Origin: Sinotaia quadrata
Lineage: Eukaryota > Mollusca > Gastropoda > Architaenioglossa > Viviparidae
Length of the DNA stretch: 64,000 bases
Reading direction: 5' to 3'
Assembly (NCBI GenBank): GCA_028829895.1
Contig: CM054177.1
Location: forward strand, 42,674,664-42,738,663
In this document: positions 48,701-60,849 of the stretch, one piece after another
How the letters are laid out: each line of letters starts with the position of its first letter
How positions within the stretch are numbered: the first letter of the stretch is position 1
The notes under the pieces: model-generated
Told to the model about the DNA's origin: nothing
What the model saw: the letters and a program-made list of their open reading frames with translations, nothing else
Database searches by the model: none
Position numbers and translations under genes: made by a program

Positions 48701-51700
48701 GCGATCTATTGTGAGGCTACAGACAAATGCTTCAGGAATGCTTTAGATTAAAACCATTGCGATCTGTTGTGAGGCTACAGGCAAATGCTTCAGGAATGCT
48801 TTAGAAAAAACCACCGGGATCTGTTGTGATTGCATGGCTACAGACATGCTTCAGGAATGCTTTAAAACCACTATAAATGCTATACATTATAATATTATGA
48901 CCTGTTGCGAGGCTATAGGCAAGCACTTCAGTCTTCAGGAATGCTTTTTTTAAAAGCATTAAACCACCACGATCTGTTGCAAAACTCCAGACAAACACTT
49001 AAGCAATACTTTAGATTAAAACCACCACAATCTATTGGAGATTATAAACAAACATTTCGGGAATACTTTAGATTTAAATCACTATGATCTGTTGCAAGAC
49101 TATACACAAACACTTCAGTAATATCTTAAATTAAGAACACCATGATCTGTTTTGAGACTATAGACAAAAACTCTGAAAGGTAAGAATGATTTAAGAAATT
49201 CAGCAGCTACCTTTTAAAATTAACAACATTCCAAATAAAAAAAGAAAGAATTTTCCTAGCAACAGTAAAATCAACTAGATTCTAAATCTAACTTTATGCA
49301 CAACAAACTATTATATGTACACATGGGTTAGAATGAGATTACTGAGAACAAATTATAAAACCAAAAATTACTAGTTTACAGAAAGCAGATCCTAGAATTA
49401 AAAGAAAACAAAACCCCAGAAAATAAATGTATTGCCTATCTTTCCTTAAAGGTGTAGATAAACAGGCTTAGTGTTTGATCAAGAAATACTCAAAGATAGT
49501 AAATAGTGATACTCATAAATTCAGGTAAAAAAACGCTTTCTGTTTCATTAGAAATATTTACACTGATTTCTTTCCGTCCATTGGAATAAATCTCTCTCCA
49601 CTTCTAAGCATTATTTGTATCAGAAACTTTGAACTAAAATCTGTGAAAGTACAAAACTCAGAGAATCTATACCAAACATATGTTATGAGATGATAAAATT
49701 ATAGCTGCTCTCCTGTGTCAGTGTGTACCTAATCATTAGAAAATAACAAGCTATTTCCTATCTATAAGAAAAATAACTCTTAATGTGTTTAACAGTCATG
49801 GAAAACAGAGAAAACAATTTAATTGCTTTATCATGTCAAATCTAAGACGTTTAAAGAAGAAAGGAACACACACCAGAAACTAAATAAAGAATACTTACAA
49901 AAGTTGCTGTCTTTAGTGATGGAGCTGGTTCCTGCAATGTCTAAATATACATTCTCGGGACCTACTTTGTCATGCAGCCTGTCCAAGCTTGAACACCGAG
50001 GAATAAAAGGTCTGTCTTGCAGTCTTTCTCTAGAGCTTTCATCACTATGGTTGGTGCCCAAGTGTGATTCCTCAGCATTAAGTTGGGACATAAATTCATC
50101 CAGAGCATGCTTAGTCATAAGAGAGTCCTCTATAACTTTGTTATGTAAATAAGTTTCCATGTTCAAAGACGAATTGAGATGAACTGGTGAATCTGAGGGC
50201 TTGAGGGAACCATACTCAGTCAAATCCTGAAGAAATGCATTATTTTGATGTGTCTCTGCATTTTTGGCATTATTAAACTGAAAATTATTAGTGTTATTTC
50301 TTTGAGACTTGTTCATCTTTTTTCGCATGTCTGAAGTAGGATGCTGCAAATGTCTGCTAAAAGATACCTTATGTTTAGTCACAGCAGGACTGGAGACTAG
50401 GTCAGAATAATTCAACCCTGGCCCTGCAAGTGACAAGTCAGTGAGTCTAGATTCGTCTACCTGTGCAGTGTCAGAAAGCATTAGTCCTGTCATGCCTGCT
50501 AGGGCCAGAGCTTCTGAGGTGTCACAGAAGCCTGGAGTCTCCATTGAAAAACTACCCACATCAGACTGGTCTATACCATTTACCCAGCTGGGTGCTGGAT
50601 GAGCTCCCGTTTCATCTCTCACAGAAAAAATAAAATCAACCAAATCACTTGGGCCAGATTCATTTGTTTTAGTAGACGGGAGTATGAGTTCATTGACCCA
50701 ACTAGGTGGGCTGTTGTGATGTGGAAGTTTGTGGTCTGCCCCTTTGTTTCTTGGAAATGAGTATGCAACTGGAGAGGGAGAGTGATTCTGCAAGTGTTTT
50801 TGAATGTCACTAGGATCAGACATGGCAGAATGATTGCTGCCACTGCTGGTGCCATCTCGTGTCAATTTATCTCTTAAATAAGAGGTCATTCCCTCTGGCT
50901 CCAGACTTTCAATAGATCGCCTGCGACCAGTTTCATTTGGAGGAGTGGGTGTAGAAAAGCTCGAGATGCGATTGAGACTTACTGAACGGCTGTGATGTGC
51001 TTGAGCTGAACGATAAGAATATCGATGGCGACTTCTGCTCTGTCGACTTTTGTCTGAGCCGAGATAAGCTGATGGCTTGTAAGGGTTAATAGAGAGGAGA
51101 GTCTCGGTGTTTAGACTGCTCACATCACTGACACTGTGAGGGCTGACTGATGGCTCTGTCTTTATGGTGTCCAGAAGCTGGGCTGAACGCAAGAGAGCTT
51201 CTTCCACTGTAGAGTGTAATAAATATTCAAAAGAAATACATGAACAAAATAATATGGAAACTGGAAAGAACACAACATGAAGTTCTACACAAAATGCATG
51301 CTCAAAAACAAGCATAAAATATATACCAAACATACAAAATGAAATTATTGTTAAAAAAAATTATAATTCTTTAAAGTTGCATTTATTTTTAGAATGTAGT
51401 GAACTAAACATGTCATGTAACTATTTATAAGCATTAAAATTAACTATCATGCTACTTTTATTTTAACATCTTTCAATTAATATTATTAATTAATTGATAT
51501 TAATAAATAACTTAAAAATATTATACTTCTTTATAAGCCCATCTTATTCTACAACATTTAACCACAAGAGGCCATGAAACAATAAAGGCAAACTAGCACT
51601 TATTTAACTACAACAGGCTGTGTAACCATAAAGGCAAACTAGCACTTATTTAACTACAACAGGCTGTGTAACCATAAAGGCAAACTAGCACTTATTTAAC

Positions 51701-53371
51701 AACAGGCTGTGTAACCATAAAGGCAAACTAGCACTTATTTAACAACAGGCTGTGTAACCATAAAGGCAAACTAGCACTTATTTAACAACAGGCTGTGTAA
51801 CCATAAAGGCAAACTAGCACTTATTTAACAACAGGCTGTGTAACCATAAAGGCAAACTAGCACTTATTTAACAACAGGCTGTGTAACCATAAAGGCAAAC
51901 TAGCACTTATTTAACAACAGGCTGTGTAACCATAAAGGCAAACTAGCACTTATTTAACAACAGGCCATGTAACCAGAAAGGCATACTAGCACTTATTTAC
52001 AACAGGACATGTAACCATAAAGGCATACTAGTACTTATTTAACAACAGGCCATGTAACCAGAAAGGCATACTAGCACTTATTTACAACAGGACATGTAAC
52101 CATAAAGGCATACTAGCACTTATTTACAACAGGACATGTAACCATAAAGGCATACTAGCACTTATTTACAACAGGACATGTAACCATAAAGGCATAATAG
52201 CACTTATTTACAATAGGACATGTAACCAGAAAGGCATACTAGCACTTATTTACAATAGGACATGTAACCATAAAGGCATACTAGCACTTATTTACAACAG
52301 GACATGTAACCATAAAGGCATACTAGCACTTATTTACAACAGGACATGTAACCAAACAAGCAAATTAGCACATATTTAACTAAACAGACCATGTTAAAAA
52401 AAAAAAAGCAAAAGCCTAAATTATAATTTTTTAAGCAACTTTGTAAACAAAGTATTACTAAGCAATTAGAAAAAGCATGTTATTGCCTTTTGTAGAACTT
52501 CCAAAAAATTGAATGAATTAATATTATGTCTAGATAACACACTGTATGATATTATACCTGAAGTGTGTTGAACATCTTACATTAAATTTTAAAATATTAA
52601 TTAAATATTATTGATTTTTTCTATCCAATCACCTTCTTGTTGAAGATAGCTTTTGTTGTTGGCATCATTAGCACGCTTTTGTGCCTCCTGCAGCAGCCGC
52701 TTGAGCTTGACCTCCCGCAGTGTATCCTGTGCTTGTAGCTCAATTTCACGAGATGGCTGTGTGCACAATAATGTCTCTACCTCACTTCGGGCACGGGATA
52801 CATCAGCCAGGTTGCCTTCCATGCTCTGATTTGGTGTTCCAATGCCAATTCCATTTATTAGGTGCTTTCCACTTAGGCTAGAATGATTAGGCAGTTGCTC
52901 ACAAATGTTTCCAGTATCAGATTGAGCTGACAATTGAGGTAGTGAACTCACCCCCATTTTTTGTGCTGCTGTGCCACCAGTGTACAAACCATTCAAGACT
53001 TGAGCCTGGCTGGCTGGTGTACTGGGAAATGTGGACCAGTTAAAACCTTTCTGATATGCCTTGCCTCCATCTGATGCAGTTGTAGCAGTGTTTGTCACAA
53101 AGGCAGCATGTGTGTTATTGACATGATTTGAGTACTGCTTGGTGACAGGCTGTGATAATGACTGGGACTTTTGAACTAATGCATTGAGTGAAAAGGGTGT
53201 TGAAATAAGCATTGTAGGCATTGAGGACTGCGGACTGCTTTCAAACTGTTTCAGGTATGCTGTCAGGGCCTCAGATGCTGATTTGTAGACTCGATCTCCA
53301 ACTCGGATCCGTCCCAAGTCACAGCAGATACGAGCAACAGGCAGATCCTGCTTTGGGTCAGTGTTAAACAT
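42762..53371 (-). CDS. LAS2: LAS2 (C18orf54) homologue, complete, seven exons, 844 aa
   Basis: Exons on the minus strand: 53371-52633, 51206-49899, 46263-46137, 45564-45519, 45011-44874, 43514-43432 and 42855-42762. All have GT-AG ends and consistent phases. The ATG at 53371 has an in-frame TAG three codons upstream. Three blocks match the vertebrate lung adenoma susceptibility protein 2 family: N-terminal VYKSASEALTAYLKQFE (about 29-45); a middle block LEGDRPWESF...FKAPV, then MEALKKMLFRLQ; and C-terminal QSLERALVHLGRLKTLVQ. The region between the first two blocks is long, Ser/Asn/Thr-rich and probably disordered, with two PSWVN motifs and an Arg/Ser-rich patch (SRSRHRYSYRS). It is more than twice the length of the human protein as I remember it. 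Molecular function is poorly known. Exon 5 has a weak donor (GTACAT); read-through ends at 44856. Confidence 0.85.
43560..43775. repeat. Degenerate minisatellite, about 27 bp, LAS2 intron 5
   Basis: Units built around GAAAGTGTGCAGTTCACAGAGC, about eight diverged copies. Confidence 0.65.
44120..44345. repeat. Minisatellite, about 50 bp, LAS2 intron 5
   Basis: Units contain GAACAGCAGTTATTGTGG, then CAAAGCTTACA, then AAAACAT. About five copies. Confidence 0.7.
44760..44850. repeat. Short tandem repeat CCATGACCTCACTC
   Basis: Six or so 14-15 bp units (CCCATGACCTCACAA and variants), starting just beyond the possible read-through stop of LAS2 exon 5. Confidence 0.8.
45897..45912. repeat. Poly(G) run
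   Basis: A run of about twelve G in LAS2 intron 3. Confidence 0.85.
46400..46690. repeat. Degenerate minisatellite, LAS2 intron 2
   Basis: Units of about 45-60 bp sharing TTTGTACTATGTATGCAAGC, then CATACACAACAG. About five copies. Confidence 0.7.
46720..47985. other. LAS2 intron 2, unique part
   Basis: AT-rich. An open frame at 47515-47724 has a hydrophobic stretch but starts with a non-ATG codon and lacks splice support. Nothing else seen. Confidence 0.4.
47990..48185. repeat. Degenerate minisatellite, about 45 bp, LAS2 intron 2
   Basis: Four diverged units with the core CAA(C/G)AATACTGCCAAGGAAAA, the last ending GCCAAGGAATAG. Confidence 0.6.
48200..49175. repeat. Long minisatellite, about 60 bp, LAS2 intron 2
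   Basis: About fifteen units containing GATCTGTTGCGAGGCTACAG, then ACAAATGCTTCAGGAATGCT, then TTAGATTAAAACCACC. Copies at 48600-48800 are the most alike; both ends are more diverged. Confidence 0.85.
51550..52385. repeat. Minisatellite, about 42 bp, about 19 copies, LAS2 intron 1
   Basis: The core GTAACCATAAAGGC, then ACTAGCACTTATTTA recurs about nineteen times. Copies up to about 51955 carry AGGCTGTG and CAAACTAG. Later copies carry AGGACATG or AGGCCATG and CATACTAG. The array is two homogenised blocks. Confidence 0.92.
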
Positions 53372-54240
53372 GTTTGCCTAAATCATCAGGATCATTCAGC
53401 TTGCTTCAAATGTCCTGATTCCAAGTGCTGTTCAGCATGCTTCACATTTAAAAGCATGATTCAGTCTTCAGGTTTAGCACATTTCACAAACTTTTTGATA
53501 TTGTAGGTTCTTATAGCATTATTGTTCATGCTTCCTAAATATGTCAGGCTCTTTCAGAAAACTCAACACTTTTTTCAGCATAAACCGAGGCTTTTTCAGT
53601 GAATCTCAAAATTGTCTAAAGAACGGAGATTCAGCAGGTCAAGTACACTTGTCCAACATTTATTACAGACTAGGATTTGTAGACTTATTCCATACTATTA
53701 CTAAATCCTTCAATGAGGTCTTTCAATTTGTTCTGTAGTACAAAGTAATCTGTAAATGACCATTAAGAAAACGTGAAAGAAATTTCTGAATGGAGAAAGT
53801 GATAATTAAATTATGTGTGAAGAATTCATTTAGACAGTGAGATGTTTTGATAATCTCAAATAAGAGAAATGAAAGAGTTTGCACCACTAATCTAATTCAA
53901 AATGACTAGTTTTAATAAGTAATACTAATAAACTTCAGACCATTGACTTGTAAATAGATATGCTTGATAGCAATAACTGAAAGTTAATTTTGGGTAAGAA
54001 ACAGTGAAGTATATTGATTTTACAATGCAATAATACTAATTTTAAAATAAAAATTCTAAATAGATTTACCTGTACCCATATTTGTATTATTAATTTTTTT
54101 TAAAAAAAGAACTCTCCTCTACCCAACATTTGTCATTTCAACAAATTAAAAAGTGTAGAATCCAATGAACATGGCCAAATTCAAATCATGAAAAAGTTAA
54201 TACAATTTATGTTCTACTGGTTTCCGTGCAGCTGATGATA

Positions 54241-54272
<32 letters not shown>

Positions 54273-55720
54273 AGACTGACAGTCATATTTGGTGGCCAAG
54301 GGGTGATAAATTGTCTGTACTATTTTGAAATAGGTTATGATAAACAAATAAAACTTATTATGAGACATACAACAAACTATCTAAATGTCTCTTTCTCTCT
54401 ATGTGTGTATGTATAACAGTGTGAATGCTTCTTCTCGCCCTTTAATACCAGTGAAATTACTGCATTAAATGTGTGTAAACTGAAAATGATAGTGAGCAGT
54501 AATAAAATGCTATATGACTGCGCGGCATTTGGTTTCTAGTATAATTCTACTGGATTAGAGCTTTAATTTATCCAAGTAAAATATGGTAACTGCTAGAATA
54601 AAGCATTGACCGACCGAAAATGATACATCCTTAAAGTCATAAAATCCAGTCAGATACAAATCTGAATACTTCGATGTTATGGTGATAAGTTGGACAATAA
54701 GAATATATAATATTTAACACAATTTGTAGAACACAACTACTCGAGCTAATTTAGTGATGTATAGTTATAATTCATTCAATCTTTTTTTTGTGCTCGATTG
54801 AAAAATGGTTCGTCATTTACAGGAAGTGAACACATTCAGATAAAATCTTTGTGAAAAGTTTGTGAAATACATATGTCACTCATTTGTAATGGCTACTACG
54901 TCCAGTGAACTTTTTCTTAACAAGCTGGCATTGCACAGGCTTCGTTCTTCTAGCCGTAATTTGTCAGTTTGGCATGGCAATCACAACTGACTGATAATGA
55001 CATCCACCGCGCGACATTCCAAATCATTTTGTTCTTCCGCACAAAAGAGCACATTATTACTTTCGCGCGGGGTGCATTTTTAGCCGCATTTTCATTAAAG
55101 TGATATTTAGTTCGCTATCAATCACTTTTGGCAGGGCGACAAATAACCTTACGACTCAACTTTCGCCTGAACCTGAATAATATCAGCTACCCTGAGCGAT
55201 AGGACGCGGGAGTGTGAGCGAAACATTACTAGAAATACAATGTGCTGTATTTTTTGGCAGAAGCTAAGTGAGGGTTACGTACTATAGAAATCTTTGGACA
55301 TCATTGTGAAAACTTCGACCCGCTACTTGGGTTTTCGGCTGAATGAAAACTAGAATAGCCGCTACAATTCTCTGGGTCGGCAATTTTACTGTAAGTTTTC
55401 TAATTGGAATGTGTGTAACTAGTCTAATTTGCTCCCAGAGACTAATGTATATACATTTATTTAGTCCTGTACAGGTGAGGTCAGGGGTGACACTGATTGA
55501 GCGACATTAACTTGTGCAGTTAGATTCATTCGAGTCACAGACTAAAATCACAACAGACGTTTATTTATCATAGCGTTCGAACAGATTATTCTAAGCTGTC
55601 CGGGTACTTAGGTAGTAAACCTGATAACACTCTGAGGATGTGCAATGATATAATTTTGAAGACTCGAATTTTGTGCACTGAAATAAGAAAAAGCTAATAA
55701 AATGATTGTATGCAAAATAT
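53372..55720. promoter_or_regulatory. LAS2 upstream region, 5' UTR and probable promoter
   Basis: No protein-coding exon seen. A CpG-bearing, less AT-rich stretch at about 54900-55400 (GCGCGACATT, TTTCGCGCGGGG, GACGCGGGAG) is the best promoter candidate for LAS2 on the minus strand. A (CA)n run lies at 54240-54272. The open frame at 53541-53738 is not supported. Confidence 0.4.
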
Positions 55721-55849
55721 AAATAAGTTTGGTGTTTATTAATTCAGTAAATATATTGGCAAGTAAACTTAAAGAAAAATATTTTAATCAGCATTTATTA
55801 GTGTTTGCAAAATGTTCGCAGATCATTTTAAAATCACAGAAAGACACTC

Positions 55850-56190
55850 TGAACGGAATCTGCTCTTCGACGACCCTCAGAAACACCGTAGGCCGAGAGA
55901 ACTCTATCGAACTTTTAAAAAAAATCAGACTGAGCGAATTATCGATTTTGAATCCAAGACACCGGACACTGAGTGAACTCTCTATCAAATTTTAACACAA
56001 TGCACCACAGAGTGAATTCTCTATTAAATCTCAACACAAAGCACCACAGATTGAATGAACTATATCTATTCTCAACCAAAAACACTCCAGAATTTGTGAA
56101 CTTTTAAACGATTCTCAACCAAACACCACAGACTGAGTGAACTCAATAGAATCTCAACCCAAGACACCACAGACCGAATCAATACTTTAT
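55850..56190. repeat. Degenerate minisatellite, about 45-50 bp
   Basis: Six or so units sharing GACTGAGTGAACTCTCTATC, then AATCTCAACACAAAGCACCA, with strong divergence between copies. Confidence 0.65.
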
Positions 56191-56559
56191 CGATGTCGCT
56201 AACTGATTGGTGCGCTGTGGATTTTGAAATTTACAGCTCCAACATTCAGCTGAATTACCCATCAGCCCTTTATGATCTGTTGCTTATGCAGAATTTTCGG
56301 GATTTTACATTAATAACAGCTCAAACCAACATTTGTGGCGTTTTGCAATTATTTCCAACACTAAGGCCAGTACCAAGTAAACTTAAAATCTAATCTGTTT
56401 ACTGCAAAATCCGCTTGAATCTTTCTTTCATATCGTTATCACAGGAAATTTTGGAGACTTAATTAGCACTGATCGTCAGGACCAAACAATAATAAATTAA
56501 AACTAGAAAAAATTGTACATACGAGTAACCGAATCACCTAAAGAAAGAAACTCAAACTG

Positions 56560-57130
56560 AAATGAAAACTATGACAACACAAGCCAAACGCCAACAACTA
56601 TAACCGAGACTACAACTACAAAAAAAAACAGCACCACCAGATTAACACCAACGAAACAAGCACACAGACTACGAAGAAAAAACGAAGAAGGCCAACCAAA
56701 TGGGTACGAGACCAACGAAGTCAGACACTGCCAACAATCACCACGAATTCCACCGACAACACACACTCAGAAGAACAGCCTAGACTGCCACCAGCAGACT
56801 TCCCATGGTGGCTCTACAACGTATATGTACGCCACTTCTCACCAGCTCAACGAAACCGCCAACACGGTAACTGATGGCGGCCACAGCGAATCGGTAACCG
56901 ATGCTGAAAATCATCAAACAAAATGCTGGGCACAAGCTTGGAACCAAGGACAGTTGCAACTGAGACGAAAGTACTGTCGGAGTCTCAAACACCAGCATCA
57001 GACAACAGCCGTCAACATCGAGCAAACACCAACCAACCTCCAGCTCCGACATCAACGCCTGTGCTTCCCGAATACTACAGATTAGAGGTCGTCTTATCAT
57101 GAAATAATCCACGAGAGTTCCAGTGGCGAT
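56560..57130 (+). pseudogene. A+C-rich coding-like tract, unknown origin
   Basis: Less AT-rich than the surroundings. One plus-strand frame is open through KKKRRRPTKWVRDQRSQTLP and LPPADFPWWLYNVYVRHFSP. Another continues with TKCWAQAWNQGQLQLRRKYC and a third ends VLPEYYRLEVVLS. The succession of frames suggests a decayed coding sequence with frameshifts, perhaps from a retroelement. No domain is recognised, and no splice signals were found that join the frames. Confidence 0.3.
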
Positions 57131-58060
57131 TTAAAATTGTTATCGTAACCACCACCACCACCAAAAGAGGGGGATAGGAATCAACATCCCTCAGGCAAGA
57201 GTCGTCAACTGAGAACACAAACCAGTCACCAATGCTTAGAGCAGCTCATCCATTGGATTACTGGGACAGAAACCATGAAGAAACAACACCAGAGCGTCAG
57301 TTAGTGCCACTACATCTAAGCTGCTGAAGAAAATCTTAACGTTTAACCAACAAAACTTTGCCTTTCAACAGTTTTATAGTTATCATAAGTCATTTAACAC
57401 ATAATATGTGTGCCAGGCTAGCCCCTATGCATTGAAGAAGACATTGTACTGCATATGGCGGTGACTTGTTTCCGATAGAAGGAGAAAAAACCCAACTTAG
57501 TTTCAAGTATGTTTGTTTGATTAGCATTTTGCACCAGCAAAATAATATATGATCGTTAACTTGTAATATTTACCCAAGACCAACTAATCATAGTGTTTCA
57601 GTTGTTAGTCATGCTGGTGTCGAAACTAACTTTCGACCACACTTTGCTTTTTTCGAAATCAACAGTGGGCGTGATCAATCAATCAATCAATCAAAATATA
57701 CACAAAGTAGTTTGGTGCTTATGTCAAGTTCACGCGCGCGCGCACACACACACACACCCACCCCACTCGCTGACCGATCAAATAGGTAAATATTAAGACA
57801 AATAGATAAAAGACAAATAATAAGGTAGAGAACACTCCAAACTGCCCCATAAAAATCAATAATAAATCAAACTACTCACACCCGCGTCTCTGAAGTCGAA
57901 TGAAACAGCATTTCAAGTGGGTGCAAGATATTTTTCTCAACTGCCAAATTTTATCTATTTTATTTTAATTTTTCCTCGTACAGAGACCTTTCAATAAATA
58001 ATAATAATAATAATAAAACAGAATGAAAGCAAAAAAAGATAACAAACAGACGGAATAATC
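57131..58060. other. Unassigned intergenic DNA
   Basis: Contains a short CGCG/CACA tract near 57732-57765 and an (AAT)n run at about 57997-58016. No gene seen. Confidence 0.45.
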
Positions 58061-58061
58061 T

Positions 58062-58271
58062 CATAAACAATGACCAAAAGTAATCAGAAAATCAAATGAA
58101 AGAAGTAAGGAAAGAAGCCCCCATAAAACCCTAAACAATGACCAAAAGTAATCAGAAAATCAAATGAAAGAAGTAACGAAAGAAGCCCCATAAAACCCTA
58201 AACAATGACCAAAAGTAATCAGAAAATCAAATGAAAGAAGTAACGAAAGAAGCCCCCATAAAACCCTAAAC
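58062..58271. repeat. 68-bp tandem repeat, three copies
   Basis: CAATGACCAAAAGTAATCAG starts at 58068, 58136 and 58203. Copies are nearly identical, so the array is young. Confidence 0.92.
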
Positions 58272-58621
58272 AAATTAAAAGAAAATTACCTCCGCGGCGT
58301 AACATTTTACACGCTGTTAAAATAATCAATAAAAACGAAACAGCAATATCACAACAAAGTCACGTTAGACCTTATTAATGTCTATCCGTCTATCTGTGTT
58401 GGCTACATCAGAAGAGTGGACTGGAAATGTTATACGAACAAAATCCCGGAGAAACATTGAATGAAACATTAAATGGACACCAGCTAACTAATCAAGCAAT
58501 CAATTCTAGATCTACCTGGCCTTGCGCATCTTCCCTTTATTGAAACTGGCAGACAACGCGAATGCCAGCCAGAATTTACCTTTTCCAACATGAATGAAGT
58601 TATTCCAATCACCCGACTTCA

Positions 58622-58735
58622 AATCCTGCCGAAACACTTCAAATTCAGCCGGAACACTTCAAATTCAGCCGGAACACTAATTCAGCCGAAACACTTCAAA
58701 TTCAGCCAAAACACTTCAAACTCATCTTGAAACAG
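58622..58735. repeat. 21-bp tandem repeat
   Basis: About five units of AACACTTCAAATTCAGCCGG with small changes; one copy is shortened. Confidence 0.85.
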
Positions 58736-58826
58736 GTGTGTTTCATGTTTTGCCCTTGTGTACAAGCACAATACGGCCGCGTCAGAAATGTCAATTAAAT
58801 TCTGGCAGCGCGTTCCAGCCGGTGCC

Positions 58827-58860
58827 TATAAGCAGACGGCCTCTTCCACCATTCAGTGTT
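58827..58860 (+). promoter_or_regulatory. TATA box and initiator pair
   Basis: TATAAG at 58827-58832 is followed by TTCAGTGT, an initiator of the TCAGT type, whose A (58855) lies 28 bases downstream of the first T. The spacing is textbook and the patch is CpG-rich. The transcribed gene is not identified; a candidate downstream exon pair is at 62088-63691. Confidence 0.4.
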
Positions 58861-58869
58861 TCGGTCGAC

Positions 58870-60080
58870 GGCAGCAACGCGCCATTGATAACTTAATCCC
58901 AGGGATTAGCTATTGAAAGAATGCTATTTTCTGCTTGCCACAAAGAGGACAGGGGCCTGCAGGCCTCCTTACGTAGGCACACAATGGCATCAGATTTTAT
59001 GTGCTCTCTCGGCTGTATCGCATGGCCAGGTCGAAATGTTTGCATCTTTTCACGGGTCTTAATCCCCATGTAAAATGGATAAGAAAACAAGGTTTCACCC
59101 GTGTTGACAAATATTGTAGACTTAAGGAGTGGGGGATCCCTTTAACTGTGCAAAGTGGCGATATCGGAATGACGAATTGAATGTCCACATAGAATGAAAA
59201 TCCCGTTTTCTGAGGATCGCACGCGCTCGGAAACTGATACGCAACGTTTAACGACCAACTTAACGGCCGAAGGGATTTGCCGCCACAAATTGAATGTAAC
59301 TAACGTCATTGTTGAAATCAAAATGAGGCCAAACTAGGTCGCCTGTCTCCGAGAAACTAAATTATGAGATTTATCCCTGATCGTTAACCCTCCCCCCCCC
59401 CCCCAAAAAAAAAAAAAAAATAATAATAACAACAAAAAAAACCCCAACAAAATCACCAACCCCGCACGCCCTTTTCCTAAACACTCCCAATTGCATTTGC
59501 CAAGTCGTGGGGCGGGGGGTGGGTGGGGGAGAGAATTGTGCCTACGAGCGCAAACCGAGTCAGTAGCCACGGCGAAACACCTTTCTCGCTACACAAAAGA
59601 CAGGCAGGAAACTCTACCCCGTGCATAATCCTGACTTACTGACCCATACGTGAACAGCACAACCCTGCATTTCTGAACTTTATGCAGTAACAGACATGGT
59701 AAGAGAGATGGCTCAACGTGACACAGATCTCGGGACCCTGGAGACATCTCGAGTGTAAGCTTTGAAAGCAACTTCAAACTGTATCTAACTGTGTTCAGAA
59801 CTGTAACTAATCCACAAGCCGTTTCGAAAGCCACAGACCTCAACAATAACACCAAGAATGAGGATTTGGTGCCAAGACGTGTGTATTTTCTGAAGATCGT
59901 CGTCACTTGAACTCATGGTGTTAACGTGTTTGTCGTATTCCACAGTAGTCGTTACAGTAAATTCTTGTCAATCAATTAATGACCAGAGGAGCCAGTCGAG
60001 TGACCCGATCGATCAAATGAATAAACACGTTGATTAATTTTACACGATCATTAAGTGTGATTTTGTTTGCTGTAAAAAAA
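58870..60080. other. Less AT-rich intergenic DNA
   Basis: Contains a poly(C)-poly(A) tract at 59390-59420. Minus-strand open frames at 58893-59090 and 59589-59906 have no recognisable domain or splice support. If the promoter at 58827 is active this is its transcribed region. Confidence 0.35.
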
Positions 60081-60292
60081 AAAATGTTTTTGATGAACTA
60101 ATGATGTGGGGGACATCAATGATACCCAAGATAAAAGAGACAGTGGCAACACTTTACCAAAAAATCCAAGACAATAACAGTAATAATACATTCCACTTAA
60201 ACAAATAACACTTACTTCAAAGTACATACATTGCAGGCATTATGGCCTTTTGACCGAATTCCAATGTCTCTAGGTACAAAATCGTGCCTACA

Positions 60293-60490
60293 GGTTAACT
60301 CTAACTTACATAAAGCGCATTACTACAAGGAAAAGTAGGGTTAATTCACACCTAAAGAAGGTTAACTCTAACTTACATAAAGCGCATTACTACAAGCAAA
60401 AGTAGGGTTAATTCACACCTAAAGAAGGTTAACTCTTAACTTACATAAAGCACCTTACTACAAGCAAACGTAGGGTTAATTCACACCCAA
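60293..60490. repeat. 66-bp tandem repeat, three copies
   Basis: GGTTAACTCTAACTTACATA recurs at 60293, 60360 and 60426 (the last as GGTTAACTCTTAACTTACAT). Confidence 0.92.
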
Positions 60491-60849
60491 AGTACTACTG
60501 TCACACAGAGAGAGTAGATAATTAGTTTGACTACATGCAGGTACGCGTAAATATATCTGCCATAGGGCTTCTTTTCCCCCCGTATTTGGAAAAAGTAGGA
60601 CATTATGTACATTTTTAGAACTAAATATAGAAAGAAATGGTGAGATAGGCGTGCATCAAATAACTGCATACAGTAGGTATGCATATGTATGAGATGATAA
60701 TCATAAAATTGACGGTAAATAAATAAACGATAAATTCGTCGTGTTAAAGGTTTAATTATTTGCTTGTCAAGAAAGATATACAAGAAAATTAATGTGGTTT
60801 TTTTAATTTTTTTTTTTTAATAAAAAAATAAATATATCTGAGTGTTAAA

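Noticed and set aside
51550..52385. Regular about 42-bp array that looks CRISPR-like
   Set aside because: The whole unit repeats with no unique spacers, it lies in an intron of a eukaryotic gene, and there are no cas genes. It is a minisatellite.
59334..59906. Minus-strand open frames in the less AT-rich region
   Set aside because: No domain, one starts within a poly(C)-poly(A) tract, and no splice-consistent partners were found.
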